A stretch of DNA of 34,238 nt from Burkholderiales bacterium. Its GTDB lineage: Bacteria; Pseudomonadota; Gammaproteobacteria; Burkholderiales; Usitatibacteraceae. The position numbers and the translations under genes were made by a program. Positions 17,771 through 26,317 of this stretch are shown here, piece after piece. The stretch covers positions 1 to 34,238 of the forward strand of contig JAHCAK010000040.1 in NCBI GenBank assembly GCA_019634955.1. The letters are read 5' to 3'. The stretch's first letter is position 1; the number at the start of each line of letters is the position of its first letter. Below the pieces are notes generated by a model. It saw nothing but the letters and a program-made list of their open reading frames with translations. It did no database searches and had not been told where the DNA came from.

Positions 17771-18592
17771 ATGCTGTTCGGCGCCATCGTGGTCATCGCC
17801 CTGCTCGTCGCGGGCTGGATCGCCTTCGGGCCCCGCCTCGTCGCGCGCAGGCGCCGGCGCGTGGCGTCGCAGCCTTTCCCCTCGGCGTGGGCGCATATCC
17901 TCGACGAGCGTGTCCCGGCGGCCGGTCGCCTGCCCCCCGCGCTGCGCCGCCGCCTCGAGCAGGAGATGCAGGTCTTCCTCGCGGAAAAGGACTTCCACGG
18001 CTGCGACGGCCTCGCCATCACCGAGGAGATGCGCGTCACGATCGCGGCACAGGCCTGCCTGCTGCTGCTCGGCCGCCCCGGCCACCACTTCCCGCGCCTG
18101 CGCCAGGTCCTCGTCTACCCCGCGCCCTTCGTCGTGCGCCGCGAGCGCCGCAACGCCATCGGCCTCGTGGAGGAGCACGACCGCATCCACAGCGGCGAAT
18201 CGTGGTCGCACGGGCAGGTCGTGCTCTCGTGGCCGGACACGCTGGAAGGTGCCCGCGACCCGGCCGACGGCCGCAACGTGGTCATCCACGAGTTCGCCCA
18301 CCAGCTCGACCAGGAGAAAGGCCACGCCAACGGCGCGCCGGACATCGCCGGCTTCCACCGCCACCCGCGCTGGTCGCAGGTGATGGCGCAGGAGTACGGC
18401 GTGCTGCAGGAGCGGCTGCGCAACGCCGAGCCCGTGCTCCTCGACCCCTACGCCGCCACCGATCCCGCGGAGTTCTTCGCCGTGTGCTCGGAAGCCTTCT
18501 TCGAGCTGCCGCACCACCTGGCGGCGTGGCACCCGGCGCTCTTCGAGGAGCTGGCGCGGCTCTACCGCCTCGACCCGCGCGCCTGGGCCTGA
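17771..18592 (+). CDS. mtfA: MtfA-like zinc peptidase
   Basis: A 273-residue zinc-dependent aminopeptidase of the MtfA family. In E. coli, MtfA binds the repressor Mlc and so affects glucose phosphotransferase expression; whether that applies here is unknown. The HExxH zinc motif is HEFAHQLDQ (173-181), with the downstream Glu ligand probably in PAEFFAVCSEAFFELP. A hydrophobic N-terminus (MLFGAIVVIALLVAGWIAF) could be a membrane anchor. The ATG at 17771 is chosen because a strong purine-rich site (GGGGGGGAGCAGGG) lies immediately upstream; longer starts lack one. It is convergent with the TonB-dependent receptor gene, 13 bases away. Confidence 0.93.
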   Translation: MLFGAIVVIALLVAGWIAFGPRLVARRRRRVASQPFPSAWAHILDERVPAAGRLPPALRRRLEQEMQVFLAEKDFHGCDGLAITEEMRVTIAAQACLLLLGRPGHHFPRLRQVLVYPAPFVVRRERRNAIGLVEEHDRIHSGESWSHGQVVLSWPDTLEGARDPADGRNVVIHEFAHQLDQEKGHANGAPDIAGFHRHPRWSQVMAQEYGVLQERLRNAEPVLLDPYAATDPAEFFAVCSEAFFELPHHLAAWHPALFEELARLYRLDPRAWA

Positions 18593-18605
18593 GCGCGCGC
18601 CCCGG

Positions 18606-20804
18606 CTAGAGCCGCATCTCGAGGCGCAGTGCCGTGGTGAGGTGGTTCCTCGCCGTGCTCGCGAGCACCTGCCGCTCTTCCGCCGTCGTGTAGGCGGAGA
18701 AAGTGTTGAACTCGCGCGGCTCGGGCGATGTGACCGACAGCCGCAGCCGCGTCGCGCCGTCGATGTGCCAGATGGCGTAGGCATCGAGCACCGACTTGCG
18801 GTCGGTGCGCTCGAGCTGCTCCGCCGTGGCGCGCGTGTCGTAGGCCGGCGTCCAGTTGAGGGAAGCGCCCACGGAGAAAGGCTTGCCGCGGAAGCGGTAG
18901 TCGGCGCCGAGGTTCGCGGTCATGTCCGGCTGGCTCGCGAGGCGGTTGTCGGGCCCCGGCACCTCGTCCACGCGCGAGCGGAACACCGACACGTTGGCGC
19001 GCACGTTCACCGCGGGCGAGCCCGGCAGGACCTCGTCCATGCGGAACTTGGCGTCGAACTCGACGCCGCTCGTGCGCGCGCGCCCCAGGTTCTGCGGGCG
19101 ACTCACCCAGCGCGGCACCGGCGCCCAGGAGACCTGCTCCAGCTCGGTAACGCTGCGGATCACGTCCTTCAGCCGCCGCGTGAACAGGTTCACCGAGACG
19201 ACGCCGTTCATGGGCAGGTAGCGCTCGAAGGCGAGTTCGAGGCCGTGCGCGATCTCGGGCTTGAGCCCCGGATTGCCGGCCGCGTCCGGGCTCACCGCGG
19301 TGTTGGCGCCCGGCACGGGGTAGAGGGTGGAAAGCCGCGGGCGCGCCACGAGGTTCTGCGTCGTGGGCGGGCGGTAGCTCTGCGTGAGGCTCGCGCGCAC
19401 CTGGTCGCGCTTCGGCGCGTCCCAGCGCCACACCGCGTGCGCGAGCGGGCTCGTGACGCGGCTGCGGTTGCTCACGGGGCTCGCCGGCGTGTCGCTGCGG
19501 GTCTCGATCTCCTCGACGCGCACGCCGAGCGAGGTGGCCCAGTTGGGGCTGGGGTCCCACTCGTCCTGCAGGTAGAAGGCGTTGCGGCGCACGCTCACGT
19601 CGAAGTCGGCGCCGAATTCGGCGAGCTGGCTTTCGCCGTTCAGCAGGGTGACCGGCGCCTCGCGGCGGCGCGTGCCCTCCCACTCCACGCCCGCCGTGGC
19701 CTTGTGCGTCTCGCCCCAGTTGCGCGCGAGCTTGGCGGCGGCGTTCCACGAGCGGTCGCGCACGTCGGTGACCGTTTCCTGCAGGAGCGTGCGCGCGCCC
19801 GCGGCGTCGACCTGCTCCAGGCGCGAGGTCCCGTCGACGGTGAAGGTGCCCGCGCCGGCGCGAAGCTCCGTCGTGGTCCCGGGGCCGAGCCTTCGCGTGA
19901 GCATCGTCATGAAGCGCGCGGCGCGGAAGCGGCTCTCGCTTCGCCCGTCGCTCGTGGCGTAGGGCGCTTCGCCCACGGGCTGGTCGAGGCGGCCGCGGCT
20001 GGCACTTTCGTTCTCGTGCGCGACGACGAAGGGCTGGAAACTCGCCTGCTCGCCGGGCCCGAGGCGCCACTGGAAGCGCGAGGTCATGAAGAGGTGGTCG
20101 CCGCGCGAGACGCTCGTGCCCGTGGTGCGCTGGTCGAGGGTGAGCGCCTCCGACGGCAGGGCGGCCGCGGTGCGCTCCTCGAGGGTCTCGTCCTCGCGGC
20201 TCCTGCGGTTCACGGAGAGCGTGAGGTTGTAGCTGCCGGCCTCGGAGAAGGTGCCGTTCCTCGTGACCGAGCCGTTGGAGGCGAAGCGGCCGTTCTCGAG
20301 CTGCGTGCCGATGCGCAGGTCGTGGTGGCGGCTTCGCAGCGCCTCGCGCAGGACGATGTTGATGGTGCCGGCGATGGCGCGCGTGCCCGTCTCGGCGGTG
20401 GGCGCGCGCAGGATCTCGATGCGCTCGACCTGGTCGGGCGTGATCTCCTCGATGGAGAAGCCGGGCGGGATGCGCTCGCCATTGAGGAGGATCTGCGTGA
20501 AGCCGCCGGCCATGCCGCGCATGCGCACGGGGCCGCCGCGACCCGGTCGCCCGCCCTGCGTCACGCCGGGCAGGCGCCGCATCACGTCGCCGAGGTTGGT
20601 GTCGCCGTACTGCTCGATCTCCTCGCGGCCGATGACGATCTTCGCCGCGGTGGAATCCCGGCGCTCGGTCGTGGTCGTGCGCTTCTGCGTCACCTCGAGC
20701 GACTCGACCTTGGCCGGCTCGTCCTTGGGTCTTTCGGCAGGGGGCTGCTGGGCGTGGGCGGTGGCGCAGGCAAGGGCTGCGGCGAGGAGTGCGTGGCGTC
20801 TCAT
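18606..20804 (-). CDS. TonB-dependent outer-membrane receptor
   Basis: A 732-residue outer-membrane barrel that imports a ligand with TonB energy. The signal peptide is MRRHALLAAALACATAHAQ. A possible TonB-box region is VESLEVTQKRTT (about 33-45), followed by the plug (IVIGREEIEQYGDTNLGDVM, RRLPGV, GPVRMRGM, QILLNGERI). The barrel has family repeats such as PGLKPEIAHGLELAFER and ends in LEMRL. The ligand cannot be told: no siderophore, cobalamin or sugar gene is adjacent. I chose the ATG at 20804 because the signal peptide begins there, with AAGAAG upstream; the frame is open further upstream but would add residues encoded by the REP-like palindrome. Confidence 0.92.
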   Translation of the reverse strand: MRRHALLAAALACATAHAQQPPAERPKDEPAKVESLEVTQKRTTTTERRDSTAAKIVIGREEIEQYGDTNLGDVMRRLPGVTQGGRPGRGGPVRMRGMAGGFTQILLNGERIPPGFSIEEITPDQVERIEILRAPTAETGTRAIAGTINIVLREALRSRHHDLRIGTQLENGRFASNGSVTRNGTFSEAGSYNLTLSVNRRSREDETLEERTAAALPSEALTLDQRTTGTSVSRGDHLFMTSRFQWRLGPGEQASFQPFVVAHENESASRGRLDQPVGEAPYATSDGRSESRFRAARFMTMLTRRLGPGTTTELRAGAGTFTVDGTSRLEQVDAAGARTLLQETVTDVRDRSWNAAAKLARNWGETHKATAGVEWEGTRRREAPVTLLNGESQLAEFGADFDVSVRRNAFYLQDEWDPSPNWATSLGVRVEEIETRSDTPASPVSNRSRVTSPLAHAVWRWDAPKRDQVRASLTQSYRPPTTQNLVARPRLSTLYPVPGANTAVSPDAAGNPGLKPEIAHGLELAFERYLPMNGVVSVNLFTRRLKDVIRSVTELEQVSWAPVPRWVSRPQNLGRARTSGVEFDAKFRMDEVLPGSPAVNVRANVSVFRSRVDEVPGPDNRLASQPDMTANLGADYRFRGKPFSVGASLNWTPAYDTRATAEQLERTDRKSVLDAYAIWHIDGATRLRLSVTSPEPREFNTFSAYTTAEERQVLASTARNHLTTALRLEMRL

Positions 20805-20842
20805 CGGATTCTTCTTGGTCTCGGGCAGGCGAGAGTCTACCC

Positions 20843-20892
20843 GGGACAGGTCCTGGGGACGGTTCCGAAGAACCGTCCCCAATGGGTGTCCC
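20843..20892. repeat. REP-like palindrome of the GGGGACGGTTC type
   Basis: A perfect 12-bp stem (20854-20865 with 20870-20881) has the loop CGAA. An outer GGGACA/TGTCCC pair lies at 20843-20848 and 20887-20892. It sits between the SET gene, whose stop it touches, and the start of the receptor gene. It is the same style as the palindrome at 17661-17706 and probably the same REP class. Confidence 0.75.
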
Positions 20893-21314
20893 TAGATCCA
20901 GCCGCCGCAGCGCGGGGCGCCGCAGCGGCAACGGAGGCGGCCGTCGTGGTGGCTGGGGCGGTAGTCGACGGTGAGTTCCTCGCCGGCGGCGATGTCGCGC
21001 AGGGCGTAGAACTCGGCGCGGTCCTTGGTGCGACGCATGAAGGTGTTGGGCGCGCAGGAGTGGTTGATGAAGCGGAAGCCCGTGCGCATGCCGCGCGCGT
21101 CGATCGCCTTGCGGTCGAGTTCCACGATGGCGACGATGCGAAGCCCCGCCGCCCGTCGCCGCGCCTCCGCGAGCGGGATCACCTCGCCCTCGAACTCGCC
21201 GATCTTGGCGCGCCGCGGGATGGCGCAGCCGGCGAAGAGCCCGCGCCCGGTGATGGGGCTCGGGCCGACCACGAGCGCGTCGTGGTAACGCGACGAATAG
21301 GCGATCCGCCTCAT
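20892..21314 (-). CDS. SET-domain protein-lysine methyltransferase-like protein
   Basis: A 140-residue, single-domain SET protein predicted to transfer methyl from S-adenosylmethionine to lysine. It shows SET-N GRGLFA (23-28), the cofactor and knot segment RFINHSCAPN (81-90), the catalytic-Tyr segment GEELTVDY (111-118), and a post-SET zinc site made of C87 in NHSC with C129, C131 and C136 in CRCGAPRCGG. All the zinc ligands are present, so it looks functional. The ATG overlaps the kinase stop by four bases (ATGA), so translation is coupled to the kinase. A natural target would be a member of this operon or a DNA-associated protein, but that is inference. The stop codon touches the REP-like palindrome. 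Confidence 0.9.
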   Translation of the reverse strand: MRRIAYSSRYHDALVVGPSPITGRGLFAGCAIPRRAKIGEFEGEVIPLAEARRRAAGLRIVAIVELDRKAIDARGMRTGFRFINHSCAPNTFMRRTKDRAEFYALRDIAAGEELTVDYRPSHHDGRLRCRCGAPRCGGWI

Positions 21315-24300
21315 CGCGCGCCCAGCAGCCGGTCGGCCGCGGCGAGGCTGCGCCGCAGGTGCGGCGCCGCGGGGCCGGCCGCCGCGAAGGCCGCGCGCGC
21401 CTCGTCGGCCAGCGCCCGCGCGCGGCTGCGTTCACCCGAGGCGGCGAGCGCCCTTGCCAGGTCCGCCCGCGCGCTCGCAAGCACCGGCGACTGCGGATGG
21501 TGCCGTGGAGCGAGCCGCTCGACCGCCGCGCCGAAGCGCGCGACCGCCTCGCCCGCCTCCCCGCGCTGGAGGGCCCGCTCGCCCCGCAGGCCTTCGAGCT
21601 GCGCGAGGAACGGCGCCTGGAAGGCCTGCGTCGACGCCGGCAACGCCGCCATCGCCGCCGCCACCGAGTCGATCTCGATCCCCGCCTCGTCGGGCCGGCC
21701 CGCGTCGAGCAGCACCCTCGCCAGGGCCAGCCGGCCGAGTTGCGCCTGGGTCGCGAGTCGCCCCGCCGGGCTGCGGTCCGCCTCGATCACGCGCCTCAGC
21801 TCCGCGATGGCCGCATCCCGCCGCCCCTGCCACGCCTCGTTCAAGGCGATGAGCCGCCGCATCGCCAGCACGTCCGGCGCCGCCGCCCCGCCGACCGCCT
21901 CCGCCGCCGCGCGCGCGCGTCCGAAAAGCGCCGTCGACCGCGCGTAGTCCCCCTGCGCCTGCAGCACGTAGCCCAGCCGGCTCGCCCCGCGGTTGATGGA
22001 AGCCGGCGCCGTGGCGACGTCCTTCACTTCCGCGAACGGCGCGTAGGCCGTCTCCGCCACCTCGCGCGCCCGCGCGAGCTGCCCGTGGTCGAGGAGCGTC
22101 TGCGAAAGGAAGGCGCGCGCCGCACCCGCGAACTCCGGGTCGATGTCCGCCCCGAAGCGCGCGAAATTGCGCTCGGCCTGCTCGAGGACGCGGATCGCCT
22201 CGGCGCTCTCGCCCGTGCGCCCCATCAGCAGGCCCGCGTAGATGGCCGTGCGCGCCCAGCTGAACGAATCGCCGCCGGCGAACCGCTCGATGATCGCGAG
22301 CGCCTGCCGCGCGTGCCCGAGCGCCCGCGCCCACTCGTCGTTGCGCATGAGCACCTCGGTGAGGCGCGTATGGATGGCGGCCTCGAGCTTCGCCGCATCC
22401 CCCGGCAGCGCCCGCGCGATGGGCAGCGCCGCGTCGAAGGCCGCCTGCGCCGCGGCGATGTCCCCGCCGAAGCCCTGCGCGAGGCCGAGCATGATGAGCG
22501 CGCTCGCCTCGGCTTCCGTGCCGGGCGACGCCTGGCGAAGCAGCGCCGCCGCCCGCCGCGCGTCCTCGACGGCACCGCGGCCGCCCGTCATCACGACCCG
22601 GTGCATGGCGCGCTGCGTGAGCGCCTCGCCCAGCACCGCGCGCGCCTCCCGGCCGCTCGCGCCGTCGAGCGCGCCCGCCACCGCGTCGAGGAGCTCGCCG
22701 CTGCGCTTCATGTCGCCCGTCTCGCCCGTGGCCATCGCGAGGCTCACCTGCGCGCGCATGCGCTGCGCCAGCGGCGCGCCGCTCGCGGCCAGCGCCTGCG
22801 CCCGCGCCTCGGCGATCTCGCGGGCCTGCGCCGTGAGCCCGAGGTCGTAGAGGAGCTGGCCCAGCGCCTGCCGCAGCTCGTCCTTGATCTCCGGCTGGTC
22901 GTCGAAGCGCGAGGGCAGCGCCTTCGCCGCGTCGGTGAGGACGTCGGCGATGGGCCGCTTGCGCCGCAGCGAGGCGTCCTCCTGGTTGATGCTGCCGGCC
23001 GTGAAGACGCTGAGGAGGAAGTCCTTCACCGCGGCCGTCTTGGCGGCCTCCAGCCGCGCCTGCCGCGCCTGCCAGGCCGCGACACCCGTGCCCGCCACGA
23101 GCGCGACGGCGACGGTGGCCCCCGCCCCCGCCGCGAGCGCGTTGCGCCGCAGGAACCGCCCGGCGCGATAGGCGAGGCTGTCGGGCTGCGCGAGCACCGG
23201 CCGGCGCGCGAGGAAGCGCTCGAGGTCGTCGGCCAGCTCGCTCGCCGTGGCGTAGCGCTCCTCGGGCCTCGCCTTCATCGCCTTGAGGATGATCGCGTCG
23301 AGGTCGCCACGCATGCGCCGCGCCTCTTTCGCGCGCACGCCCGCCGCCGCGCGCCGGCTCGGGCGCACGATGTCCGCCTCGACGATCGCCTGCGCGATGG
23401 CCTGCGCGCCGCGGCCGCGCAGCATGTAGGGCTTCTCCCCGCATGCGACCTGGTAGAGCACCACGCCCAGCGAGTAGATGTCGGTGGCCGTCGTGAGCGG
23501 CTTGTCGAGCACCTGCTCGGGGCTCGCGTAGTCGGGCGTGAGCGCCTGGCCGAGGACGCGCGTGAGGTCGGCGCCGCCCGCCTCCCCCTCGCCGGCGAGG
23601 AGCTTGGCGACGCCGAAGTCCAGCAGCTTCACCGAAGGCGCGGCGCCCCCGGTGGTGACGAGGATGTTGCCGGGCTTCAGGTCGCGGTGCACGACGAGGT
23701 TCGCGTGCGCGTGCGCCACGGCGCGCGCCACCTGCGCCATGAGGGCCACGCGCGCCTCGAGCCCCACGGCGGGGTCCGCGCACCAGGCGTCGATCGGCGT
23801 GCCGGCCACGAATTCGAGGGCGAGATAGGGCCGGCCGTCGGCGTCGAACCCGGCCTCGTAGAGCCGCGCGATGCGGTCGTCGTTGAGGGAGGCGAGGATG
23901 TCGCGCTCGCGCGCCATGCGCTCGGCGAGCCCGCGGTCGAGCAGGTGCCGGTGCGGGAGCTTGAGGGCCACCTCGCGCTGGAAGGCGCCGTCGGCGCGGC
24001 GCGCGAGCCACACCGTGCCCATGCCGCCCTCGCCCAGCGGCCGCACGAGGGCCCAGGGGCCGACCCGGTCGCCGGCGCCGGGCTGCCCTGCCGGGGTGGC
24101 CGTCCCGCCCTCGCCCAGCTTGGGCAGCGTGCGCAGGAAGTCGGCCGTCTCCACGCCCGGCACGCCGTCGTCCCGCAGGTGCTCGCGCAGGTAGGGCAGG
24201 AAGGCCGCGTGCTGCGGCGGCAGGGTGGCGATCCACCGCTCGCGCTCGGGCGCGGGGAGGTCCTGCGCCTGCCGCAGCAGGCCGTCCAGCGTCCTCAGCT

Positions 24301-24319
24301 CGTCGATCGAGAAGGCCAT
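21311..24319 (-). CDS. Hanks-type Ser/Thr protein kinase with TM and TPR-like sensor region
   Basis: A 1002-residue membrane-bound kinase. The kinase domain (about 89-370) has the Gly-rich loop GEGGMG (96-101), Lys120 in VALKL, HRDLKPGN (211-218), DFG (234-236) and ASPE (265-268), so all catalytic residues are present. One membrane segment follows (about 393-415). The C-terminal 580 residues, mainly periplasmic if the topology is as predicted, are Ala-rich helical repeats of TPR type. The N-terminal 85 residues have the leader common in kinases linked to this sigma group. The ATG at 24319 is 41 bases after the sigma gene, and the stop overlaps the SET gene. It is predicted to phosphorylate the sigma factor. 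Confidence 0.94.
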   Translation of the reverse strand: MAFSIDELRTLDGLLRQAQDLPAPERERWIATLPPQHAAFLPYLREHLRDDGVPGVETADFLRTLPKLGEGGTATPAGQPGAGDRVGPWALVRPLGEGGMGTVWLARRADGAFQREVALKLPHRHLLDRGLAERMARERDILASLNDDRIARLYEAGFDADGRPYLALEFVAGTPIDAWCADPAVGLEARVALMAQVARAVAHAHANLVVHRDLKPGNILVTTGGAAPSVKLLDFGVAKLLAGEGEAGGADLTRVLGQALTPDYASPEQVLDKPLTTATDIYSLGVVLYQVACGEKPYMLRGRGAQAIAQAIVEADIVRPSRRAAAGVRAKEARRMRGDLDAIILKAMKARPEERYATASELADDLERFLARRPVLAQPDSLAYRAGRFLRRNALAAGAGATVAVALVAGTGVAAWQARQARLEAAKTAAVKDFLLSVFTAGSINQEDASLRRKRPIADVLTDAAKALPSRFDDQPEIKDELRQALGQLLYDLGLTAQAREIAEARAQALAASGAPLAQRMRAQVSLAMATGETGDMKRSGELLDAVAGALDGASGREARAVLGEALTQRAMHRVVMTGGRGAVEDARRAAALLRQASPGTEAEASALIMLGLAQGFGGDIAAAQAAFDAALPIARALPGDAAKLEAAIHTRLTEVLMRNDEWARALGHARQALAIIERFAGGDSFSWARTAIYAGLLMGRTGESAEAIRVLEQAERNFARFGADIDPEFAGAARAFLSQTLLDHGQLARAREVAETAYAPFAEVKDVATAPASINRGASRLGYVLQAQGDYARSTALFGRARAAAEAVGGAAAPDVLAMRRLIALNEAWQGRRDAAIAELRRVIEADRSPAGRLATQAQLGRLALARVLLDAGRPDEAGIEIDSVAAAMAALPASTQAFQAPFLAQLEGLRGERALQRGEAGEAVARFGAAVERLAPRHHPQSPVLASARADLARALAASGERSRARALADEARAAFAAAGPAAPHLRRSLAAADRLLGAR

Positions 24320-24360
24320 GCCGGACTACACGGATTCCCGGCGCGCGGGCGGACAGCGGC

Positions 24361-24930
24361 TCACCGGCCCAGCGCCGCGGCGAGGAGCGCGCGGGCGCGT
24401 TGCCAGTCCCGGCGCACGGTGCGGTCCGTGACGCCGAGGGCGTTCGCCACCTCCTCCTCCGTGAACCCGGCGAAGTAGCGCATCTCCACCACCTGCACCA
24501 GCCGCGCGTCGACCTGCGCGAGGCTTTCCAGCGCCTCGTGGACGCGCACCAGCTCCGTCTCGTCGTTCGCGAGGCGCTCGCCGAGGTCGGTGTCCAGCGA
24601 GACGTGCGGGGCGCCGCCGCCGTGCATCTCCGCCGCGCGCGAGCGCACGATGTCGATCACGTGCGTGCGCATCGCGTGCGCCGCGTAGGCCATGAAGTGG
24701 CCGCGGCTCTCCACCGGCAGCTTCGCCATCCCGGCGAGCTTCAGGTAGACGTCGTGGACGAGGGAGGTGGTGTCGAGCGACGGCCCGCGGTGGGTGTCCG
24801 CGAGGCGGGCGCGGGCCAGGCGCTTGAGGTCCGGGTAGCACTGGGCGAAGAGGGCGTCGCGCGCGGCGGCGTCGCCCGCGCGCAGGCGCTCGATGAGGTC
24901 CTCGGGGGCGTCGGGGGCGCTCGCGGTCAC
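24361..24930 (-). CDS. ECF sigma factor of the kinase-linked (ECF43-like) group
   Basis: A 189-residue RNA polymerase sigma factor with region 2 (about 12-100) and region 4 (about 130-185; helix-turn-helix FTEEEVANALGVTDRTVRRD). It resembles the group often encoded beside Ser/Thr kinases. In region 2.2 the usual acidic residues are replaced: DTTSLVHDVYLKL (53-65) aligns with DVVQEAF-type segments and puts T54, T55 and S56 there. In Vibrio EcfP a Thr of this region is phosphorylated by PknT to allow polymerase binding. No anti-sigma gene is nearby. The start is GTG at 24930, supported by a TATGAT element six bases upstream; the next in-frame ATG would cut into region 2. Confidence 0.93.
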   Translation of the reverse strand: MTASAPDAPEDLIERLRAGDAAARDALFAQCYPDLKRLARARLADTHRGPSLDTTSLVHDVYLKLAGMAKLPVESRGHFMAYAAHAMRTHVIDIVRSRAAEMHGGGAPHVSLDTDLGERLANDETELVRVHEALESLAQVDARLVQVVEMRYFAGFTEEEVANALGVTDRTVRRDWQRARALLAAALGR

Positions 24931-24936
24931 GCGCGG

Positions 24937-24942
24937 ATCATA
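24937..24942 (-). promoter_or_regulatory. -10-like TATGAT, 6 bases before the sigma gene start
   Basis: TATGAT lies in the 12-base gap between the MFS stop and the sigma-factor GTG. A partial -35 (GTGACG, 24958-24963) is 15 bases further upstream, inside the MFS coding end. The spacing to GTG suggests a leaderless transcript for the sigma-kinase-SET operon. It looks like a housekeeping rather than an ECF-type promoter. Confidence 0.4.
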
Positions 24943-26151
24943 TCAGCGGGCGTCGCGCGTCACGCGCCAGGCGATCGCGGCACCCACGGCGAGCATCGCA
25001 GCGCCCACGAAGAACGCCATGCCCGGCACGTGCGCCGCGCCGTCCTTCGCGATCGAGTGCGCGAACACCTGCGTGAAGAGCGTCGGGCCGATCATGCCGG
25101 TGATCGCCTGCATGGCGGAAGTCGCGCCCTGCAGCTGCCCCTGCTCGGACGGCTCCACGCGGCGGCTCATGAGCGACTGCGCCGAAGGCCCGCCCAGGCC
25201 CCACAGCGCCATCACCGGGATGCCCGCGAGGAAGAGCCAGCCCGTGGGCGCGGCGCCGTAGATCGCCATGCCGGCGGTGCCGAAGACGAGGCCCGCCACG
25301 AGCGCGCGCCGCTCCCCGAGCCGCTTCACCACGGGGCGGATCAGCCCGCCCTGCACCACCATGGAGGCCACGCCCACCGCCGCCAGCACGAAGCCCACCG
25401 CCGTCTCGCCCCAGCCGAAGCGGTAGCCCATGTAGAGCACCGTCACCGCCGGGAACACCACGTGCGCGAGCTGCATGAGGAAGAGGACGGCCGCGAGCCC
25501 GGTGAGCTCCCGGTGGGAGCGCAGCAGCCGCAGCGACCCCACCGGGTTCGCGCGCTTCCAGGCGAAGGCCGCGCGCTTTTCCTTCGGGAGCGACTCCGGG
25601 AGAACGAACCACCCGTAGCAGGCGTTGGCGAGCGCGAGGCAGCCCGCCACCCAGAAAGGCAGGCGCGGGTCGATCCCGCCGAGGACACCGCCCAGCGCCG
25701 GGCCCAGCGTGAAGCCCAGCCCGAAGCCCGCGCCGACGATGCCGAAGGCGGCCGCTCGCTTCTCCGGCGGCGTCACGTCGGCGATGTAGGCGAAGGCGGT
25801 CGAGACGCTCGCCGCGGTGATGCCCGAGATCACGCGCCCGACGAAGAGCCAGGCGAGGTTGGGGGCGAGCGCCATGAGGAAGTAGTCCAGCCCCAGCCCG
25901 AAGCAGGAGACGAGGATCACCGGGCGGCGCCCGAAGCGGTCCGAGAGCGCGCCCAGCAGCGGCATGGAGAAGAACTGCATCACCGCCCACGCCGTGCCGA
26001 AGACGCCGTAGACCGCCGCGGCGCGCGCCGTGTCGCCGCCCTCGAAGCTCTCCACGAGCTTGGGCAGAACCGGGATCACCACCCCCATGGCGATCACGTC
26101 CACGACCACGAGGGCGAAGATGAAGGCGATGGCGGCGGGGCGCGCGGACAT
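24943..26151 (-). CDS. MFS efflux transporter, TetA-like (DHA1)
   Basis: A 402-residue inner-membrane proton antiporter with 12 predicted helices. It resembles TetA along its length: D18 in helix 1 ([16 protein letters not shown]), motif [12 protein letters not shown] (67-77), the helix-3 Asp D89 (GLDYFLMA), the helix-4 segment [10 protein letters not shown], and GEQ-type [15 protein letters not shown] near the C-terminus. Chromosomal proteins of this kind are often drug exporters of unproven specificity, so I do not call tetracycline resistance. The ATG at 26151 begins just before helix 1. TAGACT, 31 bases upstream, could be its -10 element. It lies 12 bases before the sigma gene on the same strand and may supply some read-through. 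Confidence 0.92.
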   Translation of the reverse strand: MSARPAAIAFIFALVVVDVIAMGVVIPVLPKLVESFEGGDTARAAAVYGVFGTAWAVMQFFSMPLLGALSDRFGRRPVILVSCFGLGLDYFLMALAPNLAWLFVGRVISGITAASVSTAFAYIADVTPPEKRAAAFGIVGAGFGLGFTLGPALGGVLGGIDPRLPFWVAGCLALANACYGWFVLPESLPKEKRAAFAWKRANPVGSLRLLRSHRELTGLAAVLFLMQLAHVVFPAVTVLYMGYRFGWGETAVGFVLAAVGVASMVVQGGLIRPVVKRLGERRALVAGLVFGTAGMAIYGAAPTGWLFLAGIPVMALWGLGGPSAQSLMSRRVEPSEQGQLQGATSAMQAITGMIGPTLFTQVFAHSIAKDGAAHVPGMAFFVGAAMLAVGAAIAWRVTRDAR

Positions 26152-26317
26152 GGATGGGACCAAGGGCCCGGGAAAAGCGGCGAGTCTATCCGAACGCGCC
26201 ACCGCACCCGTTACGGTCGGCCGGCCCGCAATCGGCCCCGCTCTTGATCCTCGGCAAGTTTCGGCGGGAGGCGGCGCGTAAATTGGACTCGGGGGATTGT
26301 TCCCCCGGGAGAATGCG

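Noticed and set aside
24943-26151. Calling the TetA-like transporter a tetracycline resistance gene
   Set aside because: Similarity is along the family, but no TetR-type regulator or mobile element is adjacent and chromosomal homologues have varied substrates.
26291-26308. Riboswitch before the BCAM0308-like gene
   Set aside because: Only a single short hairpin is visible; no known riboswitch core could be recognised.
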